In this document: positions 32,843 to 41,844 of the stretch, one piece after another
Numbering within the stretch: the first letter of the stretch is position 1
Layout: every line of letters begins with the position of its first letter
NCBI RefSeq assembly: GCF_014203235.1
Contig: NZ_JACHIN010000027.1
Coordinates: 22,901 to 86,900 of the forward strand
Origin: Nonomuraea endophytica
GTDB taxonomy: Bacteria > Actinomycetota > Actinomycetes > Streptosporangiales > Streptosporangiaceae
Reading direction: 5' to 3'
DNA length: 64,000 bases
Notes under the pieces: generated by a model
Told to the model about the DNA's origin: nothing
Seen by the model: only the letters and a program-made list of their open reading frames with translations
Databases searched by the model: none
Made by a program: the position numbers and the translations under genes

Positions 32843-33642
32843 CCAGCGTGCGTCTGCGGGCTCAGGATCTGGAGCTGCGTTATGCCGACCGGGTGGTCTC
32901 GACGCGGTTGAGCCTGGACGTGCCCGACGGCGCGTTCACCGCGATCGTGGGCGCCAACGCGTGCGGGAAGTCGACGCTGCTGCGCGCGCTCGTGCGGCTG
33001 CTGCGCCCGGCCGAGGGAAGCGTGCTGCTGGACGAGCGGGACGTCGGCTCCTACGCGGCGAAGGCGCTGGCCCGCTCGCTCGGGTTCCTGCCGCAGGATC
33101 CGCTGGCGCCCGAGGACATCCGGGTCAGGCAGCTCATCGGGCGCGGGCGCTTCCCGCACCAGCCGATGTTGTCGCTGTGGTCGGCGGAGGACGAGAGCGC
33201 GGTCAGCGAGGCCATGACGACCGCGGGCGTGGACGGCCTGGCCGACCGGCCGGTGAACGAGTTGTCAGGCGGGCAGCGGCAGCGGGTGTGGGTGGCGATG
33301 GTGCTCGCGCAGCGCACGCCGTACCTGCTGCTCGACGAGCCGACCTCGTTCCTGGACATCGCGCACCAGTACCGGCTGCTGGCGCTGCTCTCGCGGCTGC
33401 GGGACGAGGGGCGCACGGTCGTCGCCGTGCTGCACGACATCAACCAGGCGTGCCGGTTCGCCGACCATCTGATCGCGATGAAGGACGGGCGGGTCGTGGC
33501 CGAGGGCGCGGCGGCCGACGTGGTGGACGCGGCGCTGATCAAGGATGTGTTCGACCTGCCCGCCGTCGTCGTGCCGGACCCGGTGACCGGCACGCCGATG
33601 GTCGTGCCTACCCTCGACGGCCGAACAGGGCCATCCGGCTGA
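32839..33642 (+). CDS. Ferric-siderophore ABC ATPase (FecE type)
   Basis: A 267-residue ABC ATPase: Walker A GANACGKST, Q-loop LPQDPLAPEDI, RGRFPHQ, signature LSGGQRQR, Walker B LLLDEPTSFLDI and switch His in LHDINQA. It powers the FecCD permease pair. It begins at a GTG with GGAG upstream and overlaps the permease stop by four bases. Its last 35 bases overlap the convergent D-aminopeptidase gene. Confidence 0.92.
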   Translation: MTSVRLRAQDLELRYADRVVSTRLSLDVPDGAFTAIVGANACGKSTLLRALVRLLRPAEGSVLLDERDVGSYAAKALARSLGFLPQDPLAPEDIRVRQLIGRGRFPHQPMLSLWSAEDESAVSEAMTTAGVDGLADRPVNELSGGQRQRVWVAMVLAQRTPYLLLDEPTSFLDIAHQYRLLALLSRLRDEGRTVVAVLHDINQACRFADHLIAMKDGRVVAEGAAADVVDAALIKDVFDLPAVVVPDPVTGTPMVVPTLDGRTGPSG

Positions 33643-34456
33643 TCATCGCGTCGGCGGCGAGGTGGTAGCAGACGCTCACGCAGCCGAGCAGCTCGGCGGG
33701 CGTGGTGAAGGTGCCGGCGAGGGTCTTGTCGGCGATCCTGCGCACGCCCGGGATCAGCGCGCCCAGCTCCGCCGCGGGCGTGCTCGGCATGTCGATCTCC
33801 AGCTCCAGCGTGTCGGGCATGCGCAGCGGCGCCAGCTCTCCTGCCCCGCGTACGGTCGCCGCCGCCGCCTCCCTGATCTGCCGCCTGGCTTCCGACGGGG
33901 AGAGGCTGTCGGCCGCGGTGTGCCCGTGGGCCACCTTGACCGCGACGGTGCGTACGCCGGGGAAGGCCTTTTCCGCGACCCCGCAGATGACGTCGTCACC
34001 GGTGAGCAACCCGATCGGGACGCCGACCGCGGCCGCCTGCAGCGCGTTGACCTCGGCCTCCGAGACCAGGCTGCCGTTGAGCCGCACCTCGTAGAAGTGC
34101 GAGGAGTAGGTGTGGGAGAGCACGCCGGGCGAGCCGGCGGCGGCGTGGTAGCCGAGGAACATGGCCACGTCGTGCTCGGCCGAGACGCCCTCGGCCATGC
34201 AGTCCAGCTTGGGCGTGCCGAAGATCAGCCGGGCGCGGGGGTCGAGCTCCTCGTGCAGCAGGTTGTCCATGGTGCCGTGGCTGTCGTTGATCAGGACGCT
34301 CTCGGCGCCCGCCTCGAACGCGCCCTCGATCGCGGCGTTGGCCTCGGCGGTCATCAGGCGCTGCGCGCGCGGATAACCGTGGCCGCCGCGGACGATCTGG
34401 TCCATGGTCGCGATGCCGGAGATGCCCTCCATGTCGATGGAGATGTAGACCCGCAC
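33608..34456 (-). CDS. M55-family D-aminopeptidase (DppA-like)
   Basis: A 282-residue zinc D-aminopeptidase of the DppA family. The N-terminal metal motif is SIDMEGISG (Asp and Glu ligands), followed by NDSHGTMDN and FLGYHAA (His ligands) and the putative nucleophile His in SHTYSS. Family members release D-alanine from D-Ala-containing peptides and form decameric rings. The GTG start has GGAG seven bases upstream. No Dpp transporter is adjacent. The gene may serve recycling of cell-wall D-peptides. Confidence 0.88.
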   Translation of the reverse strand: MRVYISIDMEGISGIATMDQIVRGGHGYPRAQRLMTAEANAAIEGAFEAGAESVLINDSHGTMDNLLHEELDPRARLIFGTPKLDCMAEGVSAEHDVAMFLGYHAAAGSPGVLSHTYSSHFYEVRLNGSLVSEAEVNALQAAAVGVPIGLLTGDDVICGVAEKAFPGVRTVAVKVAHGHTAADSLSPSEARRQIREAAAATVRGAGELAPLRMPDTLELEIDMPSTPAAELGALIPGVRRIADKTLAGTFTTPAELLGCVSVCYHLAADAMISRMALFGRRG

Positions 34457-34496
34457 TGACTGCTCCTTTCGTTGGCCGCTGTGGCAGCGTGTCACC

Positions 34497-35915
34497 CTAG
34501 AAGGCGGCGGGCTTTGGCGCGTTGGCCGAACCTTCGCGCGCGGCTTCGGCGTACCGCACAGCGCCGGGGATCACGAACGCGGCGGCCACGGCGAGCAGCC
34601 CGAGCAGCGCGGACAGCAGATACGTGGAAACGAAGCTGCTCTCCGCGGGGATCCCGGCGACGCTGCCGCCGGCCAGCACCATGGCGCCCACCTGCGCCCC
34701 GAAGGTGCCGCCGATGCTCTTGGCGACGAAGACCACGCCGCTGACGCCGGCCGCCCGCTCCCCCGGCACGTCGGCGGCCACGACGTTGAGCACCGCGGTG
34801 AGCCCTATGCCGCCGCCCAGGCCGGTGACGGTCACCCCGGCGACGATCTCCCACGGGGAGCCGTGCAGGAAGGCGAGCATGGCGGTGCCCACGGAGACCA
34901 GGACGGCGCCGAGCACCAGCACGGTACGCCGCCCGAGCAGCCGGGTCATCGGCCCGACCAGCGGCGCGATGACGGTGCCCGCGACGCCCAGCGGGAACAT
35001 GTAGAGCCCGATCCACAGGGTGTCGGCGCCCATGCCGTACCCGGTGCCCTCGGGCAGCGACAGCATCATCGGCAGCGCGACCAGCAGCCCGAAGGAGGCG
35101 AAGCCGAACACGAACCCCATCGCGGTCACTCCGGCGGATGAGCGCCCGGCCAGCAGGCGCAGGTCCACGAGCGGTTCCCGGCTGCGCAGTTCGACGAACG
35201 CCCACAGACTCAGCGTCAGAGCCGCGGCGGCGAACAGGGCGAGCGCGGCCGGATCGGTCCAGCCCCAGCTCGACGAGGTGGTCAGGCCCAGCATGAGCAG
35301 GGCGATCCCGCCGCCGAGCAGCAGCCCGCCCGGCCAGTCGACGCGGCCGCCGGCGGCGCGGGCCGTGGCGGGGACGGCGATCCAGGCCCAGATCGCGGCC
35401 ACCAGCGCGCCTCCCAGGGTCAGGAAGAACAGGCTCCGGTAGCCGAGCGCGGCGATGAGCGGCCCGGACAGGATCAGGCCGATCGCGCTGGCGAGCGCGG
35501 CGGTGCCGATGACCAGGCCGTTGCCGGTGGCGCCCTGCTCGGGTTCGAGGGTGTCGCGGAACAGCCCGACGGTCAGCGGCAGTACGCCCAGCCAGACGCC
35601 CTGTACGGCCTGGCCGGCGATCAGCACCTGCACGTTGGGCGCCAGGCCCGAGATGAGGGCGCCGGCGCTGGTGATCGCCATCAGAATGAGCAGCACGGTC
35701 CGCTTGTCGTACATGTCGGCCAGGCGGCCGGAGATCGGCGTGCTGATCGCCGAGCTGATCAGGCCGCCGGTGAAGATCCACGCGATCTCGCCGGGCGAGG
35801 CGGACAGCTCCCTCTGGATGAGCGGGAGCGCGGGCGAGAGCATCGTCTCCAGCAGTTGGAAGACGCCGATGAACAACACCGGTGGGCCGATGATGCCGAA
35901 GCCGGATCTGGACAT
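34497..35915 (-). CDS. DHA2-type MFS drug exporter (14 segments)
   Basis: A 472-residue major-facilitator protein with about 14 hydrophobic segments. Motif A-like GRLADMYDKR lies between helices 2 and 3 and motif C-like GxxxGPxxGG elements (IGLILSGPLIAALGYR) are present, which mark proton-driven drug antiporters of the DHA2 group. It lies 27 bases downstream of a TetR gene in the same orientation, a common regulator-pump arrangement. Substrate unknown. Confidence 0.88.
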   Translation of the reverse strand: MSRSGFGIIGPPVLFIGVFQLLETMLSPALPLIQRELSASPGEIAWIFTGGLISSAISTPISGRLADMYDKRTVLLILMAITSAGALISGLAPNVQVLIAGQAVQGVWLGVLPLTVGLFRDTLEPEQGATGNGLVIGTAALASAIGLILSGPLIAALGYRSLFFLTLGGALVAAIWAWIAVPATARAAGGRVDWPGGLLLGGGIALLMLGLTTSSSWGWTDPAALALFAAAALTLSLWAFVELRSREPLVDLRLLAGRSSAGVTAMGFVFGFASFGLLVALPMMLSLPEGTGYGMGADTLWIGLYMFPLGVAGTVIAPLVGPMTRLLGRRTVLVLGAVLVSVGTAMLAFLHGSPWEIVAGVTVTGLGGGIGLTAVLNVVAADVPGERAAGVSGVVFVAKSIGGTFGAQVGAMVLAGGSVAGIPAESSFVSTYLLSALLGLLAVAAAFVIPGAVRYAEAAREGSANAPKPAAF

Positions 35916-35942
35916 GGTCCTGCCTTTCGGGGGGTGACCTGG

Positions 35943-36554
35943 CTATGCCGGGCCGAGCACCCTGGCGGTGACCAGGGAGCGGGCGGCGTCGGCGAAGAAC
36001 TCCTCCGAGCCGCCGTGGACGCCGAGGATGACGGCCTGGCCGAGCCCGGACAGCAGCGCCTTGAGCGCACGGGCCAGGCGTAGCGCCTGCTCCGCGGTGA
36101 CCGGCACGCCGTCGTGCTCGCGGCCGGCGAGGTGGCGCACCAGGTCGGCCTCGGCGGTGTTGATCGCCGCGTTGAGCCTGGCCAGCAGGTTCGCGTCGTT
36201 CAGCACGAGCTCCAGCACCCGGACCTCGAACAGCAGCAGCCCGGCGGCCTCAGGGTCGGCCGACATCCGCCAGTACTGCCGGGCGATGGCGGCCACGGCC
36301 TCCTCCAACGGCCGGCTGGACGGGATCCGCTCCACCGGCTCCCGGTCGAGCGGGCCGGTGTAGTCGTCGATCATCGCGACCATCAGCCCGTCCTTGCCGC
36401 CGAACAGCGAGTAGACGGCGCCGGTCGTGAGCCCGGCGAGCTGCGTGATCTCTTCCAGCTTCGCCCGCGCGCCGTCCCTGCCGACGACCTCCCGCGCGGC
36501 GTCGATCAGCGCGCGCTTGTTCGCGGCCTTGCTTTCCGCCCTGGTCAGTCGCAT
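35943..36554 (-). CDS. TetR-family regulator
   Basis: A 203-residue TetR protein with helix-turn-helix AKLEEITQLAGLTTGAVYSLFGGKDGL (about residues 31-57) and a C-terminal domain of TetR_C type. It is first in the operon with the DHA2 exporter and is divergent from an M14 carboxypeptidase gene. The tandem dyads at 36589-36622, about 35 bases upstream of its ATG, are its likely operators, so it probably controls both directions. Confidence 0.88.
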   Translation of the reverse strand: MRLTRAESKAANKRALIDAAREVVGRDGARAKLEEITQLAGLTTGAVYSLFGGKDGLMVAMIDDYTGPLDREPVERIPSSRPLEEAVAAIARQYWRMSADPEAAGLLLFEVRVLELVLNDANLLARLNAAINTAEADLVRHLAGREHDGVPVTAEQALRLARALKALLSGLGQAVILGVHGGSEEFFADAARSLVTARVLGPA

Positions 36555-36588
36555 GGTGCCGGGTCTCCCGCAGTCGAGTGAACGAAAC

Positions 36589-36622
36589 GATAATCTAGAT
36601 TATTAGAATAATCCAGATTATC
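36589..36622. promoter_or_regulatory. Tandem AT-rich TetR operators
   Basis: A 34-bp region with overall dyad symmetry (30 of 34 positions). It contains two related half-palindromes, ATAATCTAGATTAT and ATAATCCAGATTAT, each near-symmetrical, joined by TAGA. Its right end is nine bases from the M14 peptidase ATG. The AT-rich block is sharply different from its GC-rich flanks. Confidence 0.82.
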
Positions 36623-36631
36623 TTTGCGTGC

Positions 36632-37951
36632 ATGAACGTCGACTCTTACATGAACCAGGTGCCCGACCACGCCGCGTTCCCGGCCGTGGACGAGATGCAC
36701 GCCGAGCTCGACCACCTCGCCGCCACCCACCCCGACCTGGTACGGCTCCGCCACATCGGCGCCTCCCGCCTGGGCGAACCGCTCCGCGTGGCCACGATCG
36801 GCGCCGGCCCCCGCGACGCGGTCATCATCGGCGGCCCCCACCCCAACGAGCCCATCGGCTCCCTCACCGTGAGCAACCTGCTGCGCCGCCTCATCGACGA
36901 CCCCTGGCTGCGCGAGGAGTTCGGCTACCGCTGGCACCTCATCCCCTGCGTCGACCCGGACGGCGCCCGGCTCAACGAAGGCTGGTACGCGCGGCCCGGC
37001 GACCGGCGGGCGTACGCCGAGCACTTCTACCGCCCGTGCGAGGCCGACCAGGTCGAATGGACGTTCCCGCTGACCGGCGACGGCTACACCTTCGAGCGCA
37101 CGCTGCCGGAGACCGAGGCGCTGATGCGGCTGATGGACGAGGTGAAGCCGGCCTTCGTCTACTCCCTGCACAACGGCGAGCTCCAGGGCGCCTTCTACTA
37201 CCTCAGCCGCGAGGTGCCCGGCCTCGCGGAGAAGCTCGCCGCCATCGCCTCCGGCCGGGGCCTGCCGCTGCACATGGGCCCGCCGGAGATCCCAAGCGCC
37301 AGGCAGATCGGCCCGGCCGCCTACATCACGCCGCGCGGCGCCGAGCTGGGCGAGGTCTACGGCATCGGCGGCGGCAGCGTCGACTACGCCGACCGCTTCG
37401 GCGCCCTGCACCTGGTGACCGAGCTTCCCTACTGGGCCGATCCGGCCGTCTCCGACCAGACCCCGACCGGCCAGGTGTACGGCGACACGATCGCGGCCCA
37501 TTTGGCGGCGCAGCGCGACCTGATCGCCGAGCTGGGCCGGTCCATGGCCGCCGTCCAGGCCGACCTGACCGTGGCCTCGCCGTTCCGCCGGTCGATGGAG
37601 GACTTCCTCGGCACCTACGAGACCTACATCGCCGAATGGGAGGGCTTCCCCGGCGCCGACCGGCCGGCCACGGTCGCCGAGGTCGTCGGCAACGAGCAGC
37701 TCAAGCACAGCATGCGGCTGCGCTACTGCGGCACCCTGCTGCGGCTGCTGGACGCCGAGCTCGCCGCGGGCAACCCGACCCCGGCCATCCGCGCGGAGCG
37801 GGCCCGGGTGCGGACGCTCTTCGACGCCTGGTTCACCGAGGCCGACACCGGGTTCACCGCCACCCCGATCCCGATCCGCACGCTGGTCGCCGTCCAGCTC
37901 GGCGCCGCCCTGCTGGCCGCGGAGGCGGCCAAGAGCCCGGACCCGGCGTAA
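36632..37951 (+). CDS. M14-family zinc carboxypeptidase
   Basis: A 439-residue metallocarboxypeptidase-like protein. Zinc ligands are in GGPHPNEPIG (His and Glu) and VYSLHNGE (His); LIPCVDPDGARLNEGW is the substrate-site segment and LVTELPYW holds the candidate catalytic Glu. There is no signal peptide, so it is probably cytoplasmic and acts on peptides, muropeptides or an amidated small molecule. It lies directly behind the tandem TetR operators, which ties it to the exporter operon on the other strand. No ribosome site is obvious; an in-frame ATG at 36650 is an alternative start. Confidence 0.82.
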   Translation: MNVDSYMNQVPDHAAFPAVDEMHAELDHLAATHPDLVRLRHIGASRLGEPLRVATIGAGPRDAVIIGGPHPNEPIGSLTVSNLLRRLIDDPWLREEFGYRWHLIPCVDPDGARLNEGWYARPGDRRAYAEHFYRPCEADQVEWTFPLTGDGYTFERTLPETEALMRLMDEVKPAFVYSLHNGELQGAFYYLSREVPGLAEKLAAIASGRGLPLHMGPPEIPSARQIGPAAYITPRGAELGEVYGIGGGSVDYADRFGALHLVTELPYWADPAVSDQTPTGQVYGDTIAAHLAAQRDLIAELGRSMAAVQADLTVASPFRRSMEDFLGTYETYIAEWEGFPGADRPATVAEVVGNEQLKHSMRLRYCGTLLRLLDAELAAGNPTPAIRAERARVRTLFDAWFTEADTGFTATPIPIRTLVAVQLGAALLAAEAAKSPDPA

Positions 37952-38067
37952 TGACCGATGTTGTCGAGGTTCTGTGCGGGTGAACGGGGCCGATATGTCT
38001 TGCGATGCGACCCAGAGCTACGGAAGGATCACACAACCTTAGTAAGACCAGCAGCGAGGAGGCTGTT

Positions 38068-39453
38068 GTGGACCCCCAGGCCGGCATCGACCGTTTCGGT
38101 TACCAGCAGGAATTACGCCGCGGGGTGGGGCTCGCCGACCTGGTTTTCTACGGCCTGGTGATGATGGTGCCCATCGCACCGTTCGCCATCTTCGGCCTCG
38201 TCTACTCCCGATCGGGCGGCATGCCGGTCATGGCGTACCTGGTCGGCGTGGTCGCGCTGCTGTTCACCGCCATCTCCTACGCCCAGATGGTACGGGCGTT
38301 CCCGCTGTCCGGATCGGTCTACAACTACGCCGGCCGAGGCATCGCCCCGCCCGTCGGCTTCATGACCGGATGGGCGATCCTGCTGGACTACCTGCTGGTG
38401 CCGAGCCTGCTCTACCTGGTCGCCTCGATCGCCATGAACTCCAGCCTGCCCGGCGTCCCGGTCTGGGCCTGGCTGATCTTCTTCGTCGCCGTCAACACCA
38501 TCATCAACCTGCGGGGCATCCGCATGACGATCACCATCACCAAGGTGATGATCGTCGCCGAGCTGGCCGTGCTCGCGCTGTTCCTGACCGCCGGGGTCTG
38601 GGCCCTCACGCAGGGGTACGGGCGCGGGTTCAGCCTGGCGCCGCTGTTCAACCCGGACACCTTCTCCTGGCCGATCGTGTTCGCCGCGGTGTCGGTGGCG
38701 GTGCTGTCGTTCCTCGGCTTCGACGGGATCAGCATGCTCGTCGAGGAGTCGACCGGCGGCTCCGAGCAGGTGGGCCGGGCCATGCGCATCGCGCTGCTGC
38801 TGGCCGGGGTGCTGTTCATCGCCCAGGTCTGGGTGGCGGCGCTGCTCGTACCCGATCCGCAGGGTCTGCTGACCAGCGCCAGCGGCACCGCCTTCTACGA
38901 CTCGGCCCAGGTGGCGGGCGGCGAGTGGCTGCGGCAGGTCACCTCGACCGCCACCGCCGTCTCGTGGGGCATCGCCAACACCCTGGTCGCGCAGGTCGCG
39001 GTCTCCCGGCTGCTCTACGCCATGGCCCGCGACCGGCAACTTCCCTCGTTCCTGGCCAGGATCTCGGTCAAGAACGCCGTGCCCGCCAACGCCATCCTGC
39101 TCATCTCGGCGCTCTCCGTGGGTCTCGGGCTGTGGATGTCCACCCGCCCTGACGGCGTCGACTTCCTCAGCAGCCTGATCAACATGGGCGCGCTGGTGGC
39201 CTTCATCGTCCTGCACCTGTCGGTGATCGTGCACTACACGATCCGAGGCCGGTCCAAGAACGTCTGGTCGCACCTGATCGCGCCGCTGATCGGGTTGAGC
39301 GTGCTCGTCTTCGTGGTGATCCACGCCAACGTGATGGCGCAGGTCGTCGGCCTGATCTGGTTCGTGGTGGGCGGCGTGGTCCTCGGCGCCCTATACCTGC
39401 TCGGCCGGCCGCCCACCCTGCGGCCGAGCGCGCTGACGAAGGAGCCGGTGTGA
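38068..39453 (+). CDS. APC-superfamily amino acid permease
   Basis: A 461-residue transporter with about 12 segments and the APC pattern: RRGVGLADLVFYGLVMMVPIAPF at helix 1, SYAQMVRAFPLSGSVYNYAGRG, and GFDGISMLVEESTGG at the helix 6-7 region. It probably imports an amino acid or amine. The GTG at 38068 was chosen because GAGGAGG lies six bases upstream. The stop overlaps the GPP34 gene start by four bases. Confidence 0.88.
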   Translation: MDPQAGIDRFGYQQELRRGVGLADLVFYGLVMMVPIAPFAIFGLVYSRSGGMPVMAYLVGVVALLFTAISYAQMVRAFPLSGSVYNYAGRGIAPPVGFMTGWAILLDYLLVPSLLYLVASIAMNSSLPGVPVWAWLIFFVAVNTIINLRGIRMTITITKVMIVAELAVLALFLTAGVWALTQGYGRGFSLAPLFNPDTFSWPIVFAAVSVAVLSFLGFDGISMLVEESTGGSEQVGRAMRIALLLAGVLFIAQVWVAALLVPDPQGLLTSASGTAFYDSAQVAGGEWLRQVTSTATAVSWGIANTLVAQVAVSRLLYAMARDRQLPSFLARISVKNAVPANAILLISALSVGLGLWMSTRPDGVDFLSSLINMGALVAFIVLHLSVIVHYTIRGRSKNVWSHLIAPLIGLSVLVFVVIHANVMAQVVGLIWFVVGGVVLGALYLLGRPPTLRPSALTKEPV

Positions 39454-40094
39454 GCGCGGACGTCCCGCCGCCGCTCTACCAGGACCTTTTCATCGTGTGC
39501 CACCACGAGAACGGCAAGCCGCTCATCCACCGCTCCTCCATCTCCCTCGGACTGGCCGGAGCGGTGCTGATCGACCTGGCCCTGTACGGGCGCGTCCGGC
39601 TCAAGGGCCGCGCCGTCGTGGTCACCGACCCCACCCCCACCGGCGACCCGGTCGTCGACGCGTACGCCGGGGCGTTCCAGCGCGACCGGCCCGAGCTGGA
39701 CGCGGTGACCTGGGCCAAGACGGTCTCGGCCGACAGCTACGACCGGGCCAGGCGGCAGCTCGTCCGCGTCGGCCTGCTGACCGAGGTGACCGGGCGCCGG
39801 CTGGGCATGCTGCCGTACACGCGCTACCGGGCCGACATGGCCGCGATCGTGCGCGCCTCGACCGACGTGCGCTCGGCGGTGAGCGGCTGGCGGGAGATGG
39901 ACGCGCGCGGCGCCGCGCTCTGCGGCCTCGTGCTGGCGCTGCAGGTGCACACCGAGCTCTACATCGGCCAGTCGTCGGCCCAGCTGACCACGACCCTGCG
40001 GACCATCGTCAACGAGCACTCGCCGCAGGTGAAGGAGCTCGTCGGCCTGTTCGAGGCGCTGATCGGCGAGGCGGCCGTGGCCGTGTACCGCTGA
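39450..40094 (+). CDS. GPP34-family phosphoprotein (GOLPH3-like)
   Basis: A 214-residue protein of the GPP34 family, common in actinobacteria. Features are YQDLFIVCHHENGKP at the N-terminus, LGLAGAVLIDLALYGRV, and a helical C-terminal half. Eukaryotic relatives bind phosphatidylinositol-4-phosphate; the bacterial role is unknown but membrane association is likely. GTGA coupling to the APC permease suggests that it supports or regulates that transporter (inference). Confidence 0.85.
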   Translation: MSADVPPPLYQDLFIVCHHENGKPLIHRSSISLGLAGAVLIDLALYGRVRLKGRAVVVTDPTPTGDPVVDAYAGAFQRDRPELDAVTWAKTVSADSYDRARRQLVRVGLLTEVTGRRLGMLPYTRYRADMAAIVRASTDVRSAVSGWREMDARGAALCGLVLALQVHTELYIGQSSAQLTTTLRTIVNEHSPQVKELVGLFEALIGEAAVAVYR

Positions 40095-40147
40095 GCGGCG
40101 CCGCCGTACGATCTCTTCACGCGAAACCCCTCACAGGAAGCCCGCCC

Positions 40148-40939
40148 ATGAACCACGAGCGTTCCGACCTCGCCGCGAAGATCCAGCCCGACGTCCCGCA
40201 CGCGGCCCGCATCTGGAACTACTGGATGGGAGGCAAGGACAACTTCGAGGCCGACCGGGCCGCCGGCGACGCGGTGGCCCAGGTGTATCCGGACATCGTG
40301 AAGATGGCCGTGCAGTCGCGCGGGTTCCTGGTCCGCGCCGTCAGCCACCTGGCCGGTGAGGCCGGGATCAGCCAGTTCCTCGACATCGGCACCGGCCTGC
40401 CGACCATGCAGAACACCCACGAGGTCGCCCAGTCGATCAACGCGGCCGCGCGCATCGTCTACGTCGACAACGACCCGCTGGTGCTCGTGCACGCCCGCGC
40501 CCTGCTGCGCAACACCACCCCGGAGGGCGTCACCGCGTACGTGGACGGCGACTACCACGAGCCGGAGCTGATCGTCTCCGACGCCCACAACGTGCTCGAC
40601 TTCACCAAGCCCATCGCGGTGATGTTCATGGGCGTGCTGGGGTACGTCGAGGACTTCGAGCTCATGCGCTCGATCGTCAGCCGGGTCATGGACAGCGTGC
40701 CCTCGGGCAGCTACCTCGTGCTGTGGGACGGCACCGCCACCGGCGAGGCCGTCGCGGAGGGCAGCGACAAGCTGGCGGAGAGCGGCGCGGTCCCCTACTA
40801 CCTGCGCTCGCTCGACGAGATGGCCAGTTGCTTCGAGGGCCTGGAAATGGTGGAGCCGGGGCTGGCCCCCATCTCGCAGTGGCACGACGAGGCGGGGCCT
40901 TTCATCGACGCCCACGGGGCGGTGGCACGCAAGCCTTGA
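40148..40939 (+). CDS. SAV2177/DUF574-type SAM-dependent methyltransferase
   Basis: A 263-residue protein of the actinobacterial DUF574 methyltransferase family. Features are PHAARIWNYWMGGKDNFEADR near the N-terminus, the SAM loop FLDIGTGLPTMQNTHE, IVYVDNDPLVLVHARALL and PIAVMFMGVLGYV. Substrates are generally unknown. AGGAAG lies eight bases before the ATG. It is not obviously co-transcribed with its neighbours. Confidence 0.9.
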   Translation: MNHERSDLAAKIQPDVPHAARIWNYWMGGKDNFEADRAAGDAVAQVYPDIVKMAVQSRGFLVRAVSHLAGEAGISQFLDIGTGLPTMQNTHEVAQSINAAARIVYVDNDPLVLVHARALLRNTTPEGVTAYVDGDYHEPELIVSDAHNVLDFTKPIAVMFMGVLGYVEDFELMRSIVSRVMDSVPSGSYLVLWDGTATGEAVAEGSDKLAESGAVPYYLRSLDEMASCFEGLEMVEPGLAPISQWHDEAGPFIDAHGAVARKP

Positions 40940-41002
40940 CGGCGGGAAGGCGCCGGCCGACGTAAACTCGTCCCGCTCGCCCACCTCTGGAGGACCAGCG
41001 CA

Positions 41003-41830
41003 TTGGACGTCCACGTCCCCACCCGGATGCTCGTCGAGGCGCTCGTCCGCACCGACCTCACCGTCGACGCGGGCGAGCTCTACGCCACCGCCCAGCAGCT
41101 GCGCATGACCGATCAGCAGGTGCGCCTGTGCGTCAAACGGCTGGTCGCGGAGGGGCGCTTCGTCCAGGAGGGCCGCGGGCGCAAGGCGGTCCTGCGGGCC
41201 ACCGGCAGCGCCGAGCGGGCGATGGGGCTGGACGTCGAGTTCGTCGCCCACGCCTACCGGCAGGACGCCGGGCTCGCGCCCTGGGACGGCACCTGGCATC
41301 TGGTGGGCTTCGCCGTACCGGAGAGCGAGAGAACCGCCAGGGACGCGCTGCGCGCGGCGATCACCGCGCTCGGCGGCGCGCCCGTGCACGGCGGCCTCTA
41401 CGTCAGCGCCAACGCGTGGGAGCCCTACGTCGAGGAGCACGCCCGCCGCCTTGACGTCCTCGGCCACGTCACCTTCCTGACCAGCCGCGACCTGCGCAGG
41501 GGCGAGCAGGACGACCCGGTCGCCCTGGCCCGCGACCTGTGGCCGCTGGAGAAGATCGCCGAGCGCTACGACCGCCTCGCCGAGGTCGCCCGGCCCCGGC
41601 TCGACCTGCTGCGCGGCGCGGACCCGCTCACCCCGCAGGAACGGCTGACCTTCGCGGTGGAGCTGGCCGCGGAGTTCACCCGCGCGCTGGAGGACGACCC
41701 GCTCCTGCCTCCGGAACTGCTGCCGCGGCCGTGGCCGGGCACGCTGGCCCGCGAGCTGTCCGCAGACTGCTTTTCCCTGCTGGACCAGGGCTCCGACATC
41801 CGCCTGTTCAAGCTCTACCGTGATCGTTGA
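41003..41830 (+). CDS. PaaX-like transcriptional regulator
   Basis: A 275-residue protein with the PaaX layout: N-terminal winged helix (about 1-70; TAQQLRMTDQQVRLCVKRLVAEGRF), a central domain (WHLVGFAVPESERTARDALRAAI) and a C-terminal helical domain (DPLLPPELLPRPWPGTLAREL). PaaX represses phenylacetate catabolism and responds to phenylacetyl-CoA; the ligand here is unproved. The TTG start follows GGAGG at about nine bases. It is 14 bases upstream of a C45 acyltransferase-like gene and so probably forms an operon with it. Confidence 0.85.
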   Translation: MDVHVPTRMLVEALVRTDLTVDAGELYATAQQLRMTDQQVRLCVKRLVAEGRFVQEGRGRKAVLRATGSAERAMGLDVEFVAHAYRQDAGLAPWDGTWHLVGFAVPESERTARDALRAAITALGGAPVHGGLYVSANAWEPYVEEHARRLDVLGHVTFLTSRDLRRGEQDDPVALARDLWPLEKIAERYDRLAEVARPRLDLLRGADPLTPQERLTFAVELAAEFTRALEDDPLLPPELLPRPWPGTLARELSADCFSLLDQGSDIRLFKLYRDR

Positions 41831-41844
41831 CATTGGAGGTAGCT

